NCBI RefSeq assembly: GCF_000208745.1
Contig: NC_030855.1
Location: 14,521,564 to 14,585,563 of the forward strand
From: Theobroma cacao
Taxonomy: Eukaryota; Streptophyta; Magnoliopsida; Malvales; Malvaceae
Direction: 5' to 3'
DNA length: 64,000 nucleotides
This document shows positions 56,796 through 64,000 of the stretch, piece after piece (position 1 is the stretch's first letter; each line of letters opens with the position of its first letter). Both the position numbers and the translations under genes were made by a program. The notes beneath the pieces were generated by a model. That model saw only the letters and a list, made by a program, of their open reading frames with translations. It had not been told where the DNA came from and searched no databases.

Positions 56796-59700
56796 TGTCA
56801 CGACCCAAAACTCCCCATTGGGCTCGTGACAACCGTCACGACGTCTCGATAAGCACTCATTACCTCGAATGCCGATCGAAACCCCGCAAGGCTAAGCATC
56901 AGCTTCCGCATCTCCCCGGTGAGCGACAATTATTAAATCTCGCATTTCAAGAAATCATAAGTCTTTTCCAAATAAAAATAATAAAATATTATTTTTTTGG
57001 CTCACAGGGGCATTTTCGTCATTTTTCTTCGAAAACATCAAAACTCACCAAAGACATGGTGTAAAAGCTAAATATGTTCATACATACTTTAAATCAAATA
57101 ATTAAAGTATAAAATTACTTTTATAATGACACATGGGCCCCTAACTAACCAATAAGATGCGAGTCTGTGAACCTACAATTTTGTCGATGCAAAGCTAACT
57201 GAAGTCCTTGATGCAATCGGCTATCTACCGGCTATCTCAAGCCTGAAATATGGGGAATTGAGGGTGGTGAGATTATAAAATCCCAGTGAGTAAATAGACA
57301 CCATTTAAACTATCTAAATGCGAGTAAATGGAGATGAATTAAAATATTCATTTCCAATATATGTTTCATAACATGAATATTCAGTTTACTCAATTAATCA
57401 ACATGGCTTATATATCTCACAAAACTTGGCTCCTGCCAAAATCATTCTCGCGGATACCTTCGTCAAGGTATCCCACTAAGACCGCCAAGGCTGTTAAAAA
57501 TTCATATTTCGCATAAAACACATTTTTCGTTGAACATCACAATCGTTCCTTGGCGTTGCTTGAGTCTCACTCTCACGTGGTGGTTAACGTGAAGTGCACT
57601 TAAAAAGCCCACCTCAGAAGATACCCTACGCGCCTCTACGATTGAGGTGAGAATATAAAAGAGTTTACCGTGCCCCTCTAATAGGCTGGTCCACAGAACC
57701 CCCCACTGTAGTAGCTAATCTTTAATCCACCAATTGATCAAATCTCAATGGCATAGCATGGCAATTACATTATTAACCAATTTATCAAGGCAAAACAGAC
57801 AGTTCATACTTTTCAACATAAGTATAAATTCAGCCAATCATGCCAATTTATCACAAGCCATTTAATTCAAATCATAATTTTACAACACAAGTAGGCAGTC
57901 TCCAATTACTCTATTTTCAAAACCAGTATTCGATTTTCCAAAAAATTTATAAAATCATTTTATAAAATCACAATTTCTCCTAAAACATAGCAATTTACCA
58001 TTTAAACCTATGTTCCATAAAATCACACAATTGTATAAAACTACTCTAGATAATTAAGACGATAATAAGTTCACTCACTGTTCTAGGAGTCGATATACTC
58101 TTAACCCCAATCTTCAATTACAATCCCTGTACTTTTACCAGTGTAATTTGCTCACCACCTATCCACAATGTACAATACATAATTCACCACATTAATGTTT
58201 GACCATTATAAAATCAATTCAGGCTCGGTGTATATGCATGATATGAAGTGCAAAATATCTAAATTTTGCCTAAACGCGATGTTAGCCTATTTCGGTCTTT
58301 TACTCGATAAATCGATATACGCGTCCGTTTAAACTCTAAATTAATTTTTTTTAGTTTCTATACCTCAATTGCACCCAAATTGACTTAATGTCCCTCAGTG
58401 TGGTGCAAATTATCAATCCCGACAGTAAATTACGAAAATACCCCTAGTGGGTAAAAGTTCACATTTTTGCTCAGAAAATTCCCATTATTTTTCTAGGCTC
58501 ATAATTCATCATTATTCATCGTAATTCCTCAAATAAACATAAAGATCAGCAGCCAATATTCCCCCAAAAAATTCGACATAAGGGGTTTCAATGGGAAAAA
58601 ATTATTTCTCTAGCTTATTTTTGCTATATTTCAATATAACCTAACTAAAATCACTTAATTCAATTAAAATCAACCAAAACTCAAGCTCAAAACTCATCCA
58701 TGGAGGTTTGGCCAGCATGGGTGTCCATACCCACTTTCTAATTTTGCATGGAAATNNNNNNNNNNNNNNNNNNNNNNNNNNNNNNNNNNNNNNNNNNNNN
58801 NNNNNNNNNNNNNNNNNNNNNNNNNNNNNNNNNNNNNNNNNNNNNNNNNNNNNNNNNNNNNNNNNNNNNNNNNNNNNNNNNNNNNNNNNNNNNNNNNNNN
58901 NNNNNNNNNNNNNNNNNNNNNNNNNNNNNNNNNNNNNNNNNNNNNNNNNNNNNNNNNNNNNNNNNNNNNNNNNNNNNNNNNNNNNNNNNNNNNNNNNNNN
59001 NNNNNNNNNNNNNNNNNNNNNNNNNNNNNNNNNNNNNNNNNNNNNNNNNNNNNNNNNNNNNNNNNNNNNNNNNNNNNNNNNNNNNNNNNNNNNNNNNNNN
59101 NNNNNNNNNNNNNNNNNNNNNNNNNNNNNNNNNNNNNNNNNNNNNNNNNNNNNNNNNNNNNNNNNNNNNNNNNNNNNNNNNNNNNNNNNNNNNNNNNNNN
59201 NNNNNNNNNNNNNGTAAATTTTGGTCCTTTTTGAAGGACGAAAATAATATAATATTATTTTATTCATTTTTTTGTTTTATTAATTTCTTAAATTCTAACC
59301 ATCCATTTGTTTCCAAATTTTCACCATACACTTGTCCCACATATCCATAGCTTAGATAAAATTCTCAGACTTATCTAAAGTCTTGGTGGAGTAATTTTTA
59401 AAATTTACACTTTTGCCCTCGTAAAAGTTAAAAATTACATTTTTACCTCAAAAACTGAAAAATTGCCCATAGACATATTTTTCATCCCTTATACTCATAC
59501 CATTCTCCAATTTGTCAAATGTGGTCTAAATTCTCTCAAATTTTCAAATTTTATCCGCGGGTGGAAAAATTACGATTTTGCCCTTACACTCCAAAAATAA
59601 TCGGAATTAAACTTTTTCACTGCCAAACCCTCAAATTATACTCCAATAAGTTAAATGGGGCCAAAAAAAGTCTTTTCTAAAAATTCTCATTTTGTCTCTA

Positions 59701-59978
59701 GTTGGCAAATGACCATTTTGCCCCTAGATAGTGAAAATTTCGGTTTGACTCCGAATTGATCCTCGAACTCCAAATTACCATTTTGAGTCATCTCTGAACT
59801 TTGAAACTCTTAATTCACCTTAAAATTCCTATTTGAACTAGTTCGAGGCTTAATCGACTCAATGGTACTATTAGGGGCAATATCGTCTTTTAACGATTTC
59901 TCGAACTTCCTAAATACGCAAACATTTGATTGAGCATGTAAATGATGTCGTAATTATTTTATAGAACAGGGTTTGACA
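56796..59978 (-). mobile_element. Family A solo LTR, minus strand, target duplication GCTAC, with assembly gap
   Basis: The plus-strand ends are TGTCACGACCC at 56796 and GGGTTTGACA at 59978. GCTAC flanks both sides (56791-56795 and 59979-59983). On the minus strand it starts TGTCAAACCC and ends GGGTCGTGACA like the other family A LTRs. The core is at 57450-57712. The gap 58756-59213 lies inside. Open frames reported across the gap are artefacts of the N run. Confidence 0.92.
58756..59213. other. Assembly gap of 458 N
   Basis: All bases are N. By comparison with the LTR copy at 43254, the missing piece corresponds to roughly 44018-44206, about 185-190 bp, so the gap length is probably not real. 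Confidence 0.9.
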
Positions 59979-60287
59979 GCTACAACTTTCATACCTACTA
60001 TTTTGCCCAATTCAGTCTAGATCGAGGAGAAAATTGCATCACAATTTGATTGAGTATAATAGAGAGCGTATTGGGAGACAACAAGTTGGAGGCCACGACG
60101 CCCAAGGACTATGGCCACGGAGTTGCACCTATGTCTTAGGCAAACCAAGTCTAAACTTGACTAGAAGTAGGTCTTTTTAAAGGCTATTTAAAGGCACCTT
60201 TGAAGCAATTCAAAGAAATAATAAAACTAGGATTTCTTTGAAGAAAATGGGCCACAAAACACCCAAGAAAGCAAGAAAAATTGTGAA

Positions 60288-60642
60288 AGATTGATAATTA
60301 TACTATATAGAGTTATTTTGATATATTTTGGGGGCTTAAACGACTAGTTCTTTGAGATATTAGGTTTGAATTTTAGTAATTTAGGTGTTTTTCATAGTTA
60401 AGTTAGATTACATGTTGATTAGTTTGATTTTAGTTATTTTAGTTTAATTTTATGTTATGTTATTTTAAATTACTTTAAGAGTAGTTATTGTTGATTTCTC
60501 TTATTACTTTTGTAGGAAATTTTATGAAAAAGATTCATTTAACGAAAATTCGTGCAAATATGGTGATGGCTTTATTCATATGTGCTATAGTATTTTGAGG
60601 ATAACTTGAACTACAACTATCCAATTGATGTAATTCTTAATC
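60288..60642 (+). mobile_element. LTR-like TGATAA repeat, copy 2, truncated
   Basis: It repeats the start of copy 1 (56434 onward): TATAGAGTTATTTTG, then GTTGATTAGTTTGATTTTAG and TTTTAGTTTAATTTTATG. It is cut at 60643 by a family B LTR start. Confidence 0.5.
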
Positions 60643-60833
60643 TGTAACCTCCTGTACCATCGTATAGAAGTCAATAGAACCTTATCGACAAGACAAATGA
60701 TCAATTGATGTAAATTTAAGTGCCAAAGAGCTGTGATGAGTGGAAGGAACATTTTGAAATAAAATATTTTGCACACAAGAAAATAATTAAAACAAAATAA
60801 TATTCTATTGGTGATGAGTTAGCGAAGTTAAAA
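60643..60833 (+). mobile_element. First 190 bp of a family B LTR
   Basis: TGTAACCTCCTGTACCATCG matches the minus-strand start at 8368 (TGTAACACCCCGTACCCTTG), and the match continues to GATGAGTTAGCGAAGTTAAA. It is interrupted at 60834 by a family A LTR. Confidence 0.75.
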
Positions 60834-63800
60834 TGTCAAGCCCGGCTCTATAATATACTTGCCATGTCATTCATGTACTTGATAGCTTGTTTGCATCCAA
60901 GTATACGATGCCTCGAAAAATCGTTAAAAGTTGGTATTGTACCTAGTGGTACAATTAAGTTGATTAAAGTCTCGAACTAGTCCAAATAGAGATTTTAAGA
61001 CGCATTTGAGAGTTATTGAACCTTAAAATGTTTTAATATCGTGATTTGGCGTTCGAAGATTGATTTGGAGTTTAGTCGGGAATTTTTATAACGTAGGGGC
61101 AAAATGGTAATTTTGCCACCCAAGGGCAAAATTGAAATGTTGGACGAGATTTTTGACCATGTTTGACTATTTGGAGCATAATTTGAAATTGTGGAGTGAA
61201 AAATTTCAAATTTTGACATTTTTCGAGTATAATGGCAAAACGATCATTTCACGTGTCCATAAGGACGTAATTGAAATTTTACACCACCATGACACTTGTC
61301 AAGCCCATGAATTTCACCTATTATCACTTTATACTTTAGATAATTATGGGATTACATGTGGTGGTGAGAAATTCCTTAATGGTTAAGTTTTGAATCATGG
61401 ACCAATCAAGTGGTGACATGTGTCAAGCTTTAATATTTTATTGATTTTCCTTTACAAACCGACTTAAGCTTCTCCCATTTCACTCTTANCTTTAATATTT
61501 TATTGATTTCCTTTACAAACCGACTTAAGCTTCTCCCATTTCACTCTTATGGTCGGCCAAGCAAGGGAACAAAGAGAAAAAGAGAAGAACAAACCCTAGG
61601 AAGGAAAAATTCAAGAGAAATTGTTGGATTTCAAGGAATCAAGCAAGTAAAGGTAAGATTTTTTAATTTTAGCTTGTGATCTACCTTTCCCATGCATTCT
61701 TTTCCATTCTCCATGGCTGAAATTCAAGTTTTCAAGAGGGAACCTTTACTGGCCAAACCTAGAGCGAGAAGTTTTGGTGATGACTTTTGCTAGATTTCAT
61801 AATATCCTAGTGTTTTTAGTCATTTTGTGATGTTTGGAAGGAAAAACAATCAAGAAAATCACATGTTCTTCAACCACCCTCACTTGGCCGAATTTTCTAT
61901 AGGGCATGTTGATGATGGATTTGGTTGTAATTCATGTTATTTAGCTAGGAATTGATGAATTATGATGTTGGATATCGAAACTGGTTATTGAAAAGTATAG
62001 TTCCTTTAGAAAATGGCTTGATGGAAACTAAAAAAACATAGTAAATGGACTTGGATTTGATTCCTAATGATATATATGGATTTACGAGATTGTGTAGACA
62101 TTGATTAGTATGTGAGTTCGAAATGAGAATGAATTTTGAAAAGTGGTGAAGTTAGTCAAAAATCAAGTTCATTGTAATGCTTTGGTGTATTAGTTTATTG
62201 GGAGTGTAATGAATATATTTGGAGTTGAATAAGATGTTTTGGTTAAATCAATGCTGTATAGTTCAAATTAGGTCGAATACAAATTCATTCCGATCACAAT
62301 TGAACCTACGTAGAACACCATCTTTAAGTGACTATCCAAACATTTCTCATTTAACTTCATGCATTCATATAGAGTCTGAAATAGTTTTATAACAATTTGA
62401 CACCAATATATTGAATTACGTGTAGTGTATTATGTATAGGTGGTGAGCCCTCTAGTAAGGGTAAGGATATAGTACCCGAGGATCAAGAATAAGAGTATTC
62501 CATACTCCCGTTATTGTGAGTAATTAGACTTTCATCTTAACTATCTAAAGTAGTTTATACTCGTTTTTATGTTTTAAAGAAAAATGAATTTAAATTGCAA
62601 ACTATTATGTTTTATAATTGAAGTGTTGATTAAACAAAATGAGATTTATAACTTGTTTTGAAATTGAATACTAGTTTTGGAAATTGAGTAAGTGGGGACT
62701 GTATATTTGTGTTATATATATGTTTTGACATATGGTTTGAATTGATGGCTTATGACAACGTGATGGTAAGCATGGTTGGATTTGTGTTTGTGTGGAATAT
62801 GTGAACTGTTTTGCTTTGCCTTGACAGGTTGGTAATATTATATTGGCCATGTCATGTTGTCGGAAATTTTATTGAATTGGTGGGTTATTTGATTAGCTTA
62901 CTACAGTGGGTGGGTTTTCGTGGACCAACCTATTGAAGGGGCACGGTAAACTCGGTTATATTTTACCTTGGTACGAAAGGCGCGAAGGGTATCTCCTAAG
63001 GTAACATTAGAGTTCACTTCACGCTAAACCACCATGTGAAGGTGAAACTCAACCAACACCAAGGAACGACTGTGTTTTAAACGTAAGAACTTGTTTTATG
63101 TGCATATGTTATTTTAACAACCTTGGCGGACTCGGCTGGATGCCCTCGGCCAAGGTGTCACCGAGTATGAGTTTTAGGCATGAGCCAAGTTTTTAAGAGA
63201 GTCATAAGCCTTGTTGATTATTTTTGATGAAATTTAATTGATTTATATGGGTTGAAATAAGATTTGATATTATGAATCATATTATACTGAGATGTTTTAA
63301 ATTGTCTCCATTTACTCGGCTTTAGATGTTATAGATGAAATTTGCTTACTCACTAGGTTTATAAGAACTCACCCCTTCTTTTTTACCCAATTCAGGCTCA
63401 AGATAGTCTGTAGATAGCCGATTTTGTCAAGGTTTGCTTTTGGATTTGCATCCTTAAAAATCAAAGGTCTACAATCTTGTATGTTTTCGATTATTTTGGG
63501 GTCCACATGTCATTGTAGAATATTTTTGTATACTTGGTTTAGTGTGCTATTATATATATAAATTTATTTTGCTCTTACGCTACAAAAATTGTTTATGCAA
63601 GATTCTATAAATATTATTTTATAAATAAATGAAATATTTTTATTTAATATTTTTATTTAGTTTGATTAGCCATAATTTCACTTCAAATGGATGATTTAGA
63701 TAACTAAACTTATTTTTAGATATGAAATGTATATTTTTCATTTATATATTATATTTTTAACAAGTTTCAAAATTTTTGGGTAAAATGACCAAAATACCCC

Positions 63801-64000
63801 TGTGTAGTAGAAATTACTTTTTGATTGTTTTGATTTGAAAATTTTCTATATTCTTTCAAAACATGATATTTAGTAACTGTTGCTCACAAGGGAGACGTAA
63901 CAATGATGTAAAAGCCTTGCGAGGTTTCGGTTGACATTCTGGGTAATGAATGTCTATTGAGACATCGCGACGGTTGTCACAGGCTCTAAAAGAGTACCAG
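60834..64000 (+). mobile_element. Family A LTR, plus strand, cut by the window end
   Basis: It starts TGTCAAGCCCGGCTC and continues in register with the LTRs at 43254 and 49607 up to GGTTGTCACAGGCTC near the window end, where only about 10 bp to the expected GTCGTGACA end are missing. The core is at 62903-63170. Whether it is solo or attached to an internal region, and its target duplication, lie outside the window. Inserted in a family B fragment. Confidence 0.85.
61428..61549. repeat. 61-bp direct duplication around a single N (probable assembly artefact)
   Basis: 61428-61488 and 61490-61549 are identical except for one T in a T run, and are separated by one N at 61489. The equivalent places in the other family A LTRs have one copy. 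Confidence 0.85.

Larger units (their letters stand above)
56434..60287 (+). mobile_element. LTR-like repeat starting TGATAACTCTA, copy 1, split by a solo LTR
   Basis: It starts TGATAACTCTATTTTATAGA and continues to 56795, then after the solo LTR from 59984 to about 60287. Without the insert it is about 670 bp. A second copy of its start (TGATAATTATACTATATAGA) begins at 60288. No coding signal. The word pair GGCCACGACGCC / GGACTATGGCCACGG near 60091 resembles gypsy (Athila/Tat-like) LTRs; this is an inference. Confidence 0.45.

Noticed and set aside
58641..59350. Open frames of 169-208 codons
   Set aside because: They exist only because the N run has no stop codons; the flanking real sequence is LTR.

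Overview
This is a stretch of a plant nuclear genome, almost certainly a eudicot. The evidence is a 24-exon PDR-type ABC transporter gene with GT-AG introns, AT-rich intergenic DNA, dense nested LTR retrotransposons with tRNA-Met primer sites, a LINE fragment, and runs of N from a draft assembly. A member of the Malvaceae such as cacao would fit, but that is only an impression. There is one clearly intact cellular gene, at 33980-43154 on the plus strand: a full-size ABCG/PDR transporter of 1446 predicted residues with no frameshift or stop. The rest is mostly layered mobile DNA.

Layout. 1-1347 is the end of a gypsy-type LTR. 1348-5034 is the tail of a Sirevirus (Ty1-copia lineage) on the minus strand, with RNase H and an env-like ORF relic. 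5035-9906 holds two copies of one long LTR (called family B here) facing each other. 9907-11613 is another Sirevirus tail with its LTR. 11990-12265 is a LINE endonuclease scrap. 12856-15207 is a tandem duplication of about 1.17 kb. 16846-22064 is a Sirevirus with both LTRs and a 5-bp target duplication (CAATG), internally deleted. 22307-27620 is another Sirevirus whose LTR is split by a 3.05-kb gypsy-type solo LTR with target duplication GTAAA. 28241-33345 is a complete-length but dead Ty1-copia element on the minus strand, ending about 630 bp before the transporter ATG.

Downstream of the transporter, a 3.1-kb solo LTR (family A, target duplication GTATC) sits in its 3' UTR. Then come a 194-bp MITE-like element and a Sirevirus at 46942-56436 that has lost pol but keeps gag and env-like relics. 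A second family-A solo LTR (GAGTG) splits its gag. A third family-A solo LTR (GCTAC) lies at 56796-59978, minus strand, with an assembly gap inside. A fourth begins at 60834 and runs off the window.

The most interesting pattern is in the LTRs. At least five different LTR families, of both copia and gypsy type, carry arrays of paired short palindromes with a period of about 60-70 bp. In the three Sirevirus LTRs with a clear TATA box the array lies just upstream of it. The palindrome sequence differs between families (TATCGATA, TAATCGATTA, GATCGATC, AGAATCGATTCT types, GCTGCAGC), but the layout is the same. A second pattern is a conserved core with two hairpins in all four family-A LTRs, and a terminal hairpin at the 3' end of the TGTCACGACCC-type LTRs.

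All identifications come from reading the sequence and recognising protein motifs. No alignment or database search was run, so element borders without a target duplication are approximate.
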